Of a stretch of DNA of 64,000 nt, positions 27,478 through 37,148 are shown piece after piece (position 1 is the stretch's first letter; every line of letters starts with the position of its first letter). The position numbers were made by a program, and so were the translations under genes. A model generated the notes under the pieces. It was given only the letters and a program-made list of their open reading frames with translations, ran no database searches and was not told where the DNA came from. The stretch comes from JBAZGG01 sp041653015 (GTDB lineage Bacteria > Bacillota_I > Bacilli_A > RFN20 > CAG-826): contig JBAZGG010000002.1 of the NCBI GenBank assembly GCA_041653015.1, positions 44,924 to 108,923 of the forward strand, in the 5' to 3' direction.

Positions 27478-28334
27478 TTGCATCTCTCCTTTTTAAATGG
27501 CAATTCGCCAAGTATCTTTAAGTATATAGCATATGCGTGTAAAGAAATAAGCCTCTCATCGATTTCCTCTTTTATTCGGCACTGCTTTTCACCAGTGTGG
27601 AGACAATTTGAATAAAAACATTTATTGCTGTTTTCAAATCCAGGAAAACACTTAGCTAAATCTTCCTTGCAAATATCCAATTCGAGAGATGAAAAACCAG
27701 GCGTGTCACCGATAAAACCATTTTCGAAAGGAAGTAAAATAACCTCTTTTGTCTGATGCTTTCCTCGGCCCAAAGCCACAGAATAACTACCAATTCTTCG
27801 CATGAACGAACTATCTAAAAAATTGATGAGAGATGATTTACCCACACCTGTTTGGCCCATTAAAAGAGAAACCTTATTTTTAAAGATTCCAACCAGTTCA
27901 GACGATATTTCGCCACCTGACATGTGAGAAAAAACCTTTATATGAGCATAACTCAATTCACATTTTAAATCATTTAGATCCTTTGCGTGGTCATCCATTA
28001 AATCCAATTTCGTAAATATGACGACTGCCGGAATATCGTTAGAATTAGCATATGAGAGAAATTTGTAGAGCAAATATGGTGATAAAAGCGGTTCTTTCGC
28101 GCTCATGACGATAACGATTTGATCGATATTCGCCGCTTTTGGTCGCTTTAAAACATTCCTTCGAGGAATGAGATCAGTTATTACGCAATCATCTTCCGAA
28201 AAAATGACGTTATCACCAACGACTAAATTCTTGTTTTGAAAACGCAAAATGCCTTTCGAAAAAACATTATATGTGATGCCGTGAGCGCATATTGTAAACA
28301 CGCCACCAGCAGATGAAATGATTTTACCTTCCAT
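27474..28334 (-). CDS. rsgA: Ribosome small-subunit GTPase RsgA
   Basis: RsgA (286 residues) is a circularly permuted GTPase that matures the 30S subunit. It has an N-terminal OB fold, then TKLD (G4) before GQTGVGKSS (G1) and DTPG (G3). A C-terminal zinc knuckle CFYSNCLHTGEKQC follows. The ATG at 28334 overlaps the TGA of the kinase gene upstream. Length is normal. Confidence 0.95.
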   Translation of the reverse strand: MEGKIISSAGGVFTICAHGITYNVFSKGILRFQNKNLVVGDNVIFSEDDCVITDLIPRRNVLKRPKAANIDQIVIVMSAKEPLLSPYLLYKFLSYANSNDIPAVVIFTKLDLMDDHAKDLNDLKCELSYAHIKVFSHMSGGEISSELVGIFKNKVSLLMGQTGVGKSSLINFLDSSFMRRIGSYSVALGRGKHQTKEVILLPFENGFIGDTPGFSSLELDICKEDLAKCFPGFENSNKCFYSNCLHTGEKQCRIKEEIDERLISLHAYAIYLKILGELPFKKERCK

Positions 28335-29218
28335 CAATCACCTTTAAAACCAAAAAGACGAGCGAAAAAGTTTTGCTTTTCTTTAAAATTCTCTTTGTTG
28401 TGCATGGCTTTTTCAATATCGCTGTGCATCAACTGGGCAGTTTCATAACGCTCATCGGGATTTTTTCTACAAGCTTTAAAGATTATTCTTTCAATTTCTT
28501 TAGAGATATTGGGATTAAACTTAGTAGGGCTCGGGAATGGTTTTTTAACATGCTGAATTGCGATATCTATCGGGGTTCCATCTTCATAGGGAAGACGGCC
28601 GGTTACTAATTCAAAAAAAGTGACTCCTAAAGAATAGACATCGCTTTTCGTTGTCGCGTGTTGTGACTGACAAATTTCAGGAGCCAAATAATGAACGCTT
28701 CCCATTATTGACTTGGATGAATTATCGTCCACATCTCCTTCTTCCATCGCGATGCCGAAATCGCCGAGTTTAATCGTCCCATCTGACATGCTATAAATAT
28801 TTTGAGGTTTAATATCGCGATGAATCACGCCGTGCTCATGAATATATTGAATTGCACTCGTCAATTGCAACATTACTTCGCAAGCTTCAAGCACCGTCAA
28901 TTTGGTTGAGAAATCAAGTCTCTCACGAAGAGTTTGGCCTTTAATAAACTCATTGGCGATGTATGGTCGACCATCGATTTCACCTTGATTATAAACTTTG
29001 ACGATGTTCGGATGGTTAAAACTCGCTGAAGCCATTGCTTCATATGTAAAACGACGCAAATTCTCATCGGAGGACATCAGTTCTTCTTTTATAACTTTTA
29101 TCGCAACTATTTTCTTGGTAATTATATCGGTTGCTTCGTAAACTTCCGCCATACCGCCAGATCCGACACGAGAAACGATGCGGTATCGATCATCAACTTT
29201 TTCGCCGATATTAATCAT
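28334..29218 (-). CDS. prkC: Ser/Thr protein kinase, PrkC-like but without PASTA domains
   Basis: A 294-residue Hanks-type kinase. The glycine loop GSGGMAEVYEA, the AIK lysine, HRDIKPQN, DFGIA and APE are all in place, so it should be active. The chain ends soon after the kinase domain; there is no membrane helix and no PASTA repeats, unlike PrkC of Bacillus (about 650 residues). The start at 29218 has GGGAGAG upstream and overlaps prpC by eight bases. It pairs with the PP2C phosphatase next door, but lacks a sensor for cell-wall fragments. Confidence 0.92.
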   Translation of the reverse strand: MINIGEKVDDRYRIVSRVGSGGMAEVYEATDIITKKIVAIKVIKEELMSSDENLRRFTYEAMASASFNHPNIVKVYNQGEIDGRPYIANEFIKGQTLRERLDFSTKLTVLEACEVMLQLTSAIQYIHEHGVIHRDIKPQNIYSMSDGTIKLGDFGIAMEEGDVDDNSSKSIMGSVHYLAPEICQSQHATTKSDVYSLGVTFFELVTGRLPYEDGTPIDIAIQHVKKPFPSPTKFNPNISKEIERIIFKACRKNPDERYETAQLMHSDIEKAMHNKENFKEKQNFFARLFGFKGD

Positions 29219-29963
29219 GATTGCTCTCCCAATAAGCAATAGCGATATTATCAGAACCACCATTTTCATTCGCCGTTCTAATCAACATATCAACTTTTTG
29301 AGCGATTCGATCATCGCTTTGCAAAATTGTAAATACTTCTTTTTGATCCATGTTATTGTACAAACCATCGCTGCACAACAATATCGAGTTGCCGAGATAA
29401 GGCAAAACATTGACATCGAGATTGATCGATGGATATATGCCTAGTGCATTCATTAAAACGTGTCGTTTTGGGTGAGATTCCATCTCTTCTTTCGTAATTT
29501 TACCTGTGCGATACAAATAATCGACATAAGTTTGATCCGTCGTCAATTGAGCGAGCCCATCAAATTTAACCTCATAAGCACGTGAATCGCCAATGTTAGC
29601 AATCACAATTTTGTCCCGAATGATAAGAGCCGCAACCATAGTTGTTCCCATATCTTTATACGCAGAATTTCGATATGCTTCATTATAGATTTGCAGATTT
29701 GTATTTCTGATCACTTTAGAAAACCAATATTTTGTCATAAAAAGGGAGCCAAAATGGTTTTTCTTTCGAAATGCATCGCTGATTGTGTCAACGGCAAATT
29801 TAGAAGCGTAATCGCCTTTATTGTGACCGCCCATCCCGTCGCAGACCAAAAGAAGAATATCACCGCTTGAATTAGAAAGTGCAATCGCTTGATCTTCGTT
29901 GATCATGCGGACTTTTCCGATGTTTGTTTTATAGGCAAATTGCCCAGAATTTCTACGATTCAT
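29211..29963 (-). CDS. prpC: PP2C-type Ser/Thr phosphatase
   Basis: A 250-residue metal-dependent phosphatase that reverses the partner kinase. Metal and catalytic motifs are NEDQA, LVCDGMGGHNKG, GDSRAY, CSDGLYNN and GGSDNIA. The ATG at 29963 overlaps the end of rlmN by 11 bases; a longer frame to 30017 is within rlmN and discarded. Confidence 0.95.
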   Translation of the reverse strand: MNRRNSGQFAYKTNIGKVRMINEDQAIALSNSSGDILLLVCDGMGGHNKGDYASKFAVDTISDAFRKKNHFGSLFMTKYWFSKVIRNTNLQIYNEAYRNSAYKDMGTTMVAALIIRDKIVIANIGDSRAYEVKFDGLAQLTTDQTYVDYLYRTGKITKEEMESHPKRHVLMNALGIYPSINLDVNVLPYLGNSILLCSDGLYNNMDQKEVFTILQSDDRIAQKVDMLIRTANENGGSDNIAIAYWESNHD

Positions 29964-30993
29964 TATGAGAATACTTAGCGCGAAGTTGACCACAGGCGGC
30001 ATCAATATCCGAACCAAACTCCTTTCTAATTGTCGCGGTTATACCGCGTTTTGTCAATCTATCAAGAAAATCGTGAATTGTTTTGTCATCGCTCCGCTTG
30101 AAAGAATTTTCATTAACTTCGTTATAAGGAATAAGATTAACATATGCGAGCATTCCTCGTATTAAATCTGATAATTCATCGGCACAAGAAATTGAATCGT
30201 TGATTCCTTTTAGTAAAATATATTCGAAAGTGACACGTCGGCCCGCTTCTTGCTCATAGTATTTGGCGGCCTCAATAATGTCTTTAATGGGATACGCCTT
30301 GTTGATTTTCATGATTTCATTTCGAGTGGCATCATTCGAAGCATGAAGAGAAATGGCTAGATTTATTTGTATTCCTTCATGAGCATATCTCTTGATTTTA
30401 TCGACTAGTCCACACGTTGATACAGTGATGTGTCGAGCGCCGATAGCAAGACCCTTTTGATAATTGATAATACGAACAAAACTCATGACATTATCATAAT
30501 TGTCAAATGGTTCACCAGTGCCCATGACGACGACATGAGTAATATGTTCATTATCTTGATTTAACAAATCGTTAACAACTAGAAACTGACCCATCATTTC
30601 TGATGTCTCCAAATTCCTAGTTTTTTTCAAAAGTCCAGAAGCGCAAAATGAACAGCCCATATTGCAACCAACTTGTGAAGAAATGCAGATGACATTACCA
30701 TATTCATAACGCATGAGTACCGTTTCAACTCTCGCACCATCTTTCATCTCGAGCAAAAGTTTGATTGTTCCGTCAGAACTGAGTTGTTTTTTAAAAATAG
30801 ATGGCTTTTCAAAACAAAATTTTTCTTTCAAAAGTTCGCGAAAAGACAATGAGACATCGCTCATAATATCAAATGATGTCGCGCGTTTTAAATAAATCCA
30901 TGAAAGAAGTTGTTCTGCTCGATATTTTTTCTGCTCCATTTGGAGCATTAATTCTTCTAACTGATTAGGAGAAACGCCATAAATATTAATCAC
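29953..30993 (-). CDS. rlmN: 23S rRNA/tRNA (adenine-C2)-methyltransferase RlmN
   Basis: A radical-SAM enzyme of about 346 residues methylating A2503 of 23S rRNA and A37 of some tRNAs. The 4Fe-4S motif is CNMGCSFCASG. The late Cys of AACGQL is the second catalytic cysteine. The frame opens with GTG at 31005, but GTG at 30993 is better placed relative to AGGTGA and overlaps the upstream gene slightly; the choice is uncertain by four codons. Confidence 0.94.
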   Translation of the reverse strand: MINIYGVSPNQLEELMLQMEQKKYRAEQLLSWIYLKRATSFDIMSDVSLSFRELLKEKFCFEKPSIFKKQLSSDGTIKLLLEMKDGARVETVLMRYEYGNVICISSQVGCNMGCSFCASGLLKKTRNLETSEMMGQFLVVNDLLNQDNEHITHVVVMGTGEPFDNYDNVMSFVRIINYQKGLAIGARHITVSTCGLVDKIKRYAHEGIQINLAISLHASNDATRNEIMKINKAYPIKDIIEAAKYYEQEAGRRVTFEYILLKGINDSISCADELSDLIRGMLAYVNLIPYNEVNENSFKRSDDKTIHDFLDRLTKRGITATIRKEFGSDIDAACGQLRAKYSHNES

Positions 30994-32254
30994 TGCGGGA
31001 TTCACCTACGCGTTTCAATATTGCATAATACATCGCAGTGTCAAGCTCATCATAAGGGAATCGCTGTCGTTCTTCGACTAATTCGAAATCTCGATGTTTC
31101 TGTAAAAAATCAATGATGACAGAATGACTTTCCTTGCGATTGAGCGTCATAACGATATAGATTAATTTGCCATCTTCGGTAAGATAAGTGGAAGAACCTT
31201 CCAGTGCCAATTTTTGATTCAAAATGAACTTATCGATTGCTTCCTGGCGAAATTTAACCAAGAAATCCGGGTACTGCCTTATTTCATCAAAGCAAGAGTT
31301 TGAAGGAGCAACTACCACGAGATCTTGTTCACAGCTGATTGCGGCTTCCATCGATAACGGATCAGGGGCATTGAATAAATTTACATTCCTAGCATTAGCT
31401 AATCGAATGCTGCGAGCTAATTCGAATCTCTCATCAAGATTGCTAACCCCAACATTAAAATTGACATCTCTACCATATTTCGCATAAAGTTCGTATAGAA
31501 TTGAATTATCAGCACCGCTATATGCCAAAATGTTGTGAACATTAGGCTGAACAAAATTATCAAAGAAAGATTTAACAGCCATTTTTTCTGGAAAAACATC
31601 GAAACTTCTAAAAAATTCAGCGCGTTTTTTAGGTGGCTTACCATCGAATATTACCATGTCGCTAACCGGTGATGGCTTAAATGCATCGTTCTCTTTTACG
31701 AGTTGATCCAAAGTTGTTTGCATGGTCATAACTCGGCAGGTAAGAAGTTGCGGTCTAGTGTTCTTTTTAAGAAGCTTGTATGTTATTCCTTTTCCAAAAT
31801 GCTTTTGCCACATTTTTATAAGCCAAATTGGCGTATTGAACCTCAATGACAAAAAATCTACTGAATCGCGAGGAATATCGTTTGGAATCAAATCATTTGG
31901 TGAATCTCGAAACGTCAGCATTTTTACCAAATTTGAAAATCTTTGTTCATCTATGGATGATTTAATAAAATCTGTCACTTCATCTTCATTCAATCTTTTA
32001 AGAAAAAGATTATTGGACAAGGCAATATAGATCAAACATTTTTCATCGTCTGTAAATTGAATATTAGTCTCATGCAATAAACGGGAAAACAAAAAATGGT
32101 GTCTTAGCTCGCATCCAGCCAAAGCCGAAACAATGCCTTTGATATCTTTAAGCGTCTCATCGCTCTGAAATGTTTTTTTTAAAGCAAATGAAAAGGAGAT
32201 TTCTGTATACAAGATTTCCTTTAAAATTTTTTGTGCCGTGATGATTTCTTTCAT
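30986..32254 (-). CDS. RsmB-like protein with degenerate active site
   Basis: A 422-residue protein in the place of rsmB (16S rRNA m5C967 methyltransferase). The N-terminal NusB-like helical domain and the Rossmann-like C-terminal domain can be followed along the whole chain. The active site cannot. The motif IV Cys (usual DAPCSG) is replaced in VVVAPSNSC with Ser at 318; the nucleophile Cys (usual YSTCT) is replaced in YIVMT with Met at 369; and the SAM loop (usual AAPGGKT) is ILAYSGADNS at 242-251. It is probably an inactive RNA-binding homologue. The frame is intact, so it is not an ordinary pseudogene. Confidence 0.78.
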   Translation of the reverse strand: MKEIITAQKILKEILYTEISFSFALKKTFQSDETLKDIKGIVSALAGCELRHHFLFSRLLHETNIQFTDDEKCLIYIALSNNLFLKRLNEDEVTDFIKSSIDEQRFSNLVKMLTFRDSPNDLIPNDIPRDSVDFLSLRFNTPIWLIKMWQKHFGKGITYKLLKKNTRPQLLTCRVMTMQTTLDQLVKENDAFKPSPVSDMVIFDGKPPKKRAEFFRSFDVFPEKMAVKSFFDNFVQPNVHNILAYSGADNSILYELYAKYGRDVNFNVGVSNLDERFELARSIRLANARNVNLFNAPDPLSMEAAISCEQDLVVVAPSNSCFDEIRQYPDFLVKFRQEAIDKFILNQKLALEGSSTYLTEDGKLIYIVMTLNRKESHSVIIDFLQKHRDFELVEERQRFPYDELDTAMYYAILKRVGESRSD

Positions 32255-32307
32255 AGTTTACTTTCTAATATTAGCATTGAGCAGACGAATAATAAAATAG
32301 TATTAAA

Positions 32308-32793
32308 CTATTTATCATCGTCTTTTGGCAAAACTTCTTTGAAAATATTTTCACCAAAAACTTTTTCTTCATAGTCATCATCTGAACAGGCGCCGTCTTC
32401 ATCATCTTCATCATCTTGAAAATTACTTGCCTCTCGGACAACATTTGCATCGGTGATAAAACGAGGATATTCCGAATTAATCTTTTCATATCTATTTTTA
32501 GAATCGTAATAGTAGAATTCAATTGCGACATTGATTGTGACATCAATTAATGTAGAAATTATATATTTGGCGATTTTTTCTTGAAAAACCTTATATTTTT
32601 CTGGTGCATGTATTCTCACTAGAGCATTCCATGAATTTTGTTCAACACCAAAATGATAAACAAAACTATTAGGGGCATAAAACGAAATATTGTCATCGTG
32701 TGTTTCATAAATATTGGCAATCTTAGTCGTGTGATTCTTTGCGTAATAGGCAATTGCATATTGATCTAACCCAAGGATAGAAATTGTTATCAT
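32308..32793 (-). CDS. Conserved-looking small protein with acidic tail, unknown function
   Basis: A 161-residue protein with a folded N-terminal part (about 1-120) opening MITISILGLDQYAIAYYAKN and a strongly acidic C-terminal tail with runs of Asp/Glu. Alternating beta strands and one long helix are suggestive of a MIF/tautomerase-like fold, but that is only a guess. GAGGGAGA precedes the ATG and a TATAAT lies at about 32820-32826 on this strand. It sits between priA and the rsmB-like gene, where def and fmt are in Bacillus. Confidence 0.7.
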   Translation of the reverse strand: MITISILGLDQYAIAYYAKNHTTKIANIYETHDDNISFYAPNSFVYHFGVEQNSWNALVRIHAPEKYKVFQEKIAKYIISTLIDVTINVAIEFYYYDSKNRYEKINSEYPRFITDANVVREASNFQDDEDDEDGACSDDDYEEKVFGENIFKEVLPKDDDK

Positions 32794-32846
32794 ATATATC
32801 TCCCTCTCACTTCAATTATGATTATAATACATTTTCTTATGTTTTT

Positions 32847-35042
32847 TCAAAAACCATAAGTATCGACATTAACTACAATATTAATACTCGTTTTTGAAGA
32901 AAGTGATTTTATGATTCGAGAAAGATATTTTTTAATTTCTTTATCGGATTTGTATTTGATTAGAATTGCCCTTTTAAAAAGACTATTTTCGTAAGGGATA
33001 TAAGGTATGCTCGGTCCAACCACCAAAACATTTTCAAATCTCTGCCTGTTTATATCATCTGCCAAATGTTCTATAGCTTTATTGACTAATTTTTCATCGC
33101 CAGAAGTCAACTCAATGCTCGTCGTATAGGTGTAAGGAGGATATTGTTGAATCTTGCGAATTTGCATTTCTTTGGCATAAAAACGGTTATAATTCTGTTC
33201 TGCAGCGCATCGAATGGCGTAATGATTCGGAACATATGTTTGAATAACGGCCTCGCCAATCGAGTCGCCTCTTCCGCTTCGCCCAACCGCTTGAGTGATC
33301 AATTGAAAGGTGCGTTCAGCGCTTCTGAATGAAGGAAGATTTAATCCAATGTCAGCCAATATCACCGCAACAAGCGTCACGTTTGGAAAGTCATGACCTT
33401 TTGCAATCATTTGCGTGCCAACCAGAATTTGTGCTTTTTGTTCGCGGAAATCATTGAGAGTTTTTGCGATGTTATTTTTCACTTTCCCAACATCACTATC
33501 AAGTCTAAGAGTCTTAACATCAGGAAATAATTTTTGAATCTCATCTACGATTTTCTCTGTGCCAAATCCATTCTTCGAAAGATGAACGGAACCACATTCT
33601 GGGCACGATAATGGCATCAATTCAACATATCCGCAATGGTGACATTTAATCATGTTATCTTCGCGATGATAGGTTAGAGTGACTCCACAATTTGGACACC
33701 TAAAAACGTGTCCGCAAGAGCGACAAGATAAATAATTTGAATATCCACGGCGATTTATAAGTATAACGATTTGATGATTTTGTTTGATTGCGCTTCTCAT
33801 TTTATTAAGAAGAAGCGTCGAGAAAATAACAGATTCACGCGATAAGTTCTGCGAATTAAGCAAATCAATGATCGTTGTCTTTGGCAATTGCTGATCATTT
33901 ATCCTACGTGGTAAAAGCACATGATTATAAAGACCTTTTATGGCCCTAGCTCTAGTTTCTAGAGATGGTGTCGCGCTGCCTAAAACAACTTTTGCACCAT
34001 TAGCTTTCGCTCTCATCAACGCAACCTCTTTTGCATGGTAATAAGGCAAATTTTCTTGTTTGTATGATTCGACGTGTTCTTCATCAAGAATTATTAACCC
34101 AATTCTTTTTAATGGAGCAAAAATTGCACTTCGTGCTCCTACCACAATATGGCATGTGCCTTGAGCAATGCGACGATACTCATCGTATTTTTCTGCGGCA
34201 GTCAATTCACTATGAAGAATTGCAACATTATTGTTGAAGCGCCTTGAGAAGTATTCAACCATTATTGGAGTTAAAGCGATCTCTGGTACAAGAAATAAGA
34301 CATCTTTGTTATTAGCGAGCGTTTCTTCCGCAAGAGCAAGATAGACTTCTGTCTTGCCACTTCCAGTTACACCTTCGAGCAAAGAAACCATTTTATCGGA
34401 ATCCAGTATTTCTTTAACAGCTTGTTTTTGATCTGATGTGAGCGTGTGTTTTTCTTCTCGAGAAAATTTTGGAATTTCAAGTCTTGATTTTTCTATACGA
34501 TCAATTTTTATTCTCTGCAATTCAAGAAGTTTTTTTATGATTGTGGAATTGGGTAATTCCTTTTTAAGAACTTTTCCATATAGTTTTATAAATCGCAGCA
34601 CTTCAATCTGCTTTGAAGTCAAATCCGTTTCATCATCATCTTTGATCGATAGATAATCGTCGTATTTTATTTTGGGAGCTTTTAAAGAAGATGATGTAGG
34701 TTTCAAAGAGGGAGGTAACATCGCTTGTAGAACAGAAATTTTAGGGGCGAGGTAATATTCAGCGATTTGATCGGATAAATTCATAAGATCATCATTGAGG
34801 ATTGGACTATCGTCCAACACATCGATTATTTCACTAATTTTATATCCAGATGCCAACTCTAATTCCTCAACAGATTGCTTTGTTTCACTGATCGCAATGA
34901 CGTAACCGATAATCATGGCATTATGAAACTTTGCCAGAACTCGATAACCAACTTCGATTTTTTTATCTCCAATATATGTATAAGAAAAAGGGCGATTAAC
35001 AGCATGAGCGGTATATTGGATTAAAACATCTAATATAAGCAT
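32847..35042 (-). CDS. priA: Primosomal helicase PriA
   Basis: PriA (731 residues) reloads the replisome at stalled forks. It has an N-terminal DNA-binding region, Walker A GVTGSGKTE, the DEEH box in LILDEEHVESY, paired zinc-binding clusters (CRSCGHVFRCPNCG and KCHHCG...CPECG), and C-terminal helicase motifs VGTQMIAKGHDFP and QAVGRSGR. It starts 12 bases after gmk in the same operon. rpoZ and coaBC, which separate these two genes in Bacillus, are missing here. Confidence 0.96.
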   Translation of the reverse strand: MLILDVLIQYTAHAVNRPFSYTYIGDKKIEVGYRVLAKFHNAMIIGYVIAISETKQSVEELELASGYKISEIIDVLDDSPILNDDLMNLSDQIAEYYLAPKISVLQAMLPPSLKPTSSSLKAPKIKYDDYLSIKDDDETDLTSKQIEVLRFIKLYGKVLKKELPNSTIIKKLLELQRIKIDRIEKSRLEIPKFSREEKHTLTSDQKQAVKEILDSDKMVSLLEGVTGSGKTEVYLALAEETLANNKDVLFLVPEIALTPIMVEYFSRRFNNNVAILHSELTAAEKYDEYRRIAQGTCHIVVGARSAIFAPLKRIGLIILDEEHVESYKQENLPYYHAKEVALMRAKANGAKVVLGSATPSLETRARAIKGLYNHVLLPRRINDQQLPKTTIIDLLNSQNLSRESVIFSTLLLNKMRSAIKQNHQIVILINRRGYSNYLSCRSCGHVFRCPNCGVTLTYHREDNMIKCHHCGYVELMPLSCPECGSVHLSKNGFGTEKIVDEIQKLFPDVKTLRLDSDVGKVKNNIAKTLNDFREQKAQILVGTQMIAKGHDFPNVTLVAVILADIGLNLPSFRSAERTFQLITQAVGRSGRGDSIGEAVIQTYVPNHYAIRCAAEQNYNRFYAKEMQIRKIQQYPPYTYTTSIELTSGDEKLVNKAIEHLADDINRQRFENVLVVGPSIPYIPYENSLFKRAILIKYKSDKEIKKYLSRIIKSLSSKTSINIVVNVDTYGF

Positions 35043-35054
35043 GATAAAATGCCC

Positions 35055-35666
35055 TTATTTTCTGATTGTGGCATGAATTTTTGATTTGATAATATTCTGA
35101 ATTTCCTTCGCAGCGCGTTTTGGGTTATCGTTTAAAACGACATATTGATAGTTGAATTTCAAACTCATCTCAGCGCGAGCTTTTGCAAGACGTTTTTGAA
35201 TAACCTCTTCACTCTCTGTTGATCGATGTCTGATTCGCTTCTCTAAATCTTCAAAAGATGGAGGGATTAAGAATATCGAAACGATATCCCCACCTTTTTG
35301 CTTTGCCATAACCTGCTTCGTTCCTTCAACTTCAATTTCCAAAATGACATTTTTCCCTTCGTTACGAAGTTTTTGGACATAATCTTTCGGTGTACCATAT
35401 CGATTGCCAACAAAAGATGCCCATTCAAGAAGATTATCATCCTTAATTGCTTTATCAAATTCTTCATTAGAAACGAAAAAATAGTCAATTCCATTTGTCT
35501 CTTTTGCTCTTTTGAATCTCGTCGTCATCGAAACGCTATAAACAAGATTTAGAGATCTGTTTGCCATGACAAGACGCCTAATTGTTCCTTTTCCAACCCC
35601 AGATGGGCCTGAAAGAATGATTAGAAGACCTTGTTTTTTAGATAAATCATTTTGATGAAAAAACAT
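35055..35666 (-). CDS. gmk: Guanylate kinase
   Basis: A 203-residue kinase converting GMP to GDP. The P-loop is SGPSGVGKGT and the GMP-binding region has TTRFKRAKETNGIDY. AAAGGAAA precedes the ATG. A TATAAT on this strand at 35681-35686, overlapping the stop of the upstream lipoprotein gene, may be the -10 of the gmk...rpe operon. Confidence 0.95.
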   Translation of the reverse strand: MFFHQNDLSKKQGLLIILSGPSGVGKGTIRRLVMANRSLNLVYSVSMTTRFKRAKETNGIDYFFVSNEEFDKAIKDDNLLEWASFVGNRYGTPKDYVQKLRNEGKNVILEIEVEGTKQVMAKQKGGDIVSIFLIPPSFEDLEKRIRHRSTESEEVIQKRLAKARAEMSLKFNYQYVVLNDNPKRAAKEIQNIIKSKIHATIRK

Positions 35667-35681
35667 TTTTTCCTTTCACAA

Positions 35682-37046
35682 TTATAGTGCCCAAATCGTT
35701 GGATTACCTTCAACATAATGCCAATACACATTTGTTTGAGATGGTTGATTTTCGCTATATAAATAGTACGGAATCGCCGGATAATTCCAATAAGAACCCA
35801 ACGATGATGGAAGTGTTGTGCTCTCAAAAAATATTAAGGCATTACTGCATGATGCAAAGCAATTGTTACCAATAGTTGTCACGCTCGCTGGAATAATGAC
35901 GTATTCCAAATACCTCGATCCTTCAAAAGCTCTCGCTGAAAGCGTAACGATTGAATTTGGAATAACATAGTTTTCAGAAGTCTTCCCTGCCGGATAGCAA
36001 ATGAGCGACGTATCGCTTTTGTTAAATATGACATTATCAACTGCTTTGAATGATGCATTCGTCACATCAACAGTAATCGATGATAGATGAATACACTCTG
36101 CAAAAGGATTTTGGTTTATTGATGAAAGATTAGAAGGTAAGTCGATTGAAGTCAATGCAGAACAACCATAAAAAGCATTGCCGCCGATAGATGATAACGA
36201 TGAAGGAAAAACAATGGATGAAAGTTTTCTATTGCTGTGAAATGCTCCCGCTCCAATCGAAGTGACTTCGTTTGGAATTAATAATGAGGAGGCATCAATA
36301 TTTGAAGGGCAATACAAAAGGGTTTTGCCATCTTTTGAATAAGCAACATTATCAATTATCTGAAAATACGCGTTATCAGCAGATATAGAAATCGATTCAA
36401 CATTTGGCGATTCGAGAAATGCCGAAGCCCAAGCAAAGGTTTTTAATGTGCTAGGAAAAGTCGCGGAGATGAAACTGGGGCAGTTTGCAAACATATACTC
36501 ACCAATTTTTGTGACGCCTTCTGGAATATCGATCGAAACAAGTCTTGAAGATTGAAAGCAAGCATTCCCAATCTCAAGTAATGATTCTGGCAGTTCTATT
36601 GAAGTAATTGACGAATTATAAAAAACTCCCTGTGCAATAGCGTAAACTGGTTTCCCAGCATATTGTTGGGGAATAAGAATTTCGGTAGATGATCCAATAT
36701 AACTTTTTACAAGGTATGAATCAAATGCTTCCGAGTATTCGAAAGAGAGACCTTTTGTATAATTGTACTCTTCGCGAAATTGAGCGATGCGAGAACAATC
36801 CTCTTGAATATTCACCAATTGTTTGTCCCAGCCAGAAAAGATATAAGATATTTTATTATCGGTGCTAGGTTTAAGAGGAGTTTCTCCTTCATAAAAAGCT
36901 TCACCGCCTGGTTGAACTTCGGTTTCATAAAGAACCGATAGATCATAATTTTTGAAAGTGACAGAGTATGTAGATTTAACAGATGCTGTGCCGCCACAAG
37001 AAGCTAGCGCTAAAACGGAACTCAATATAAACATAATTTTTTTCAT
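35682..37046 (-). CDS. BspA-type leucine-rich-repeat surface lipoprotein
   Basis: A 454-residue exported protein. Its lipobox is ALASC with Cys at 17. Residues about 25-90 look like an InlB-type B-repeat (SVTFKNYD...SGWDK). From about residue 125 there are repeated LRR_5 units of the form IELPESLLEIGNACF, about ten in all, broken by longer linkers. Such proteins mediate adhesion in gut and oral bacteria. A TATACT on this strand near 37077-37082 is a possible -10. The binding partner is unknown. Confidence 0.88.
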   Translation of the reverse strand: MKKIMFILSSVLALASCGGTASVKSTYSVTFKNYDLSVLYETEVQPGGEAFYEGETPLKPSTDNKISYIFSGWDKQLVNIQEDCSRIAQFREEYNYTKGLSFEYSEAFDSYLVKSYIGSSTEILIPQQYAGKPVYAIAQGVFYNSSITSIELPESLLEIGNACFQSSRLVSIDIPEGVTKIGEYMFANCPSFISATFPSTLKTFAWASAFLESPNVESISISADNAYFQIIDNVAYSKDGKTLLYCPSNIDASSLLIPNEVTSIGAGAFHSNRKLSSIVFPSSLSSIGGNAFYGCSALTSIDLPSNLSSINQNPFAECIHLSSITVDVTNASFKAVDNVIFNKSDTSLICYPAGKTSENYVIPNSIVTLSARAFEGSRYLEYVIIPASVTTIGNNCFASCSNALIFFESTTLPSSLGSYWNYPAIPYYLYSENQPSQTNVYWHYVEGNPTIWAL

Positions 37047-37148
37047 AATATGGTAATTCCTAACTTGTAGTTAGTATAAATTGATTTACGTTTTTTTTCA
37101 ATATGTGAAAATGCGAAATATTATAATTGCGGTTTAAAAAAGAATAAA

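Noticed and set aside
32271..32546. A 91-codon minus-strand open frame overlapping the 161-residue protein
   Set aside because: It is a low-complexity shadow (Met/Lys-rich) of the acidic tail in another frame, with no ribosome site.
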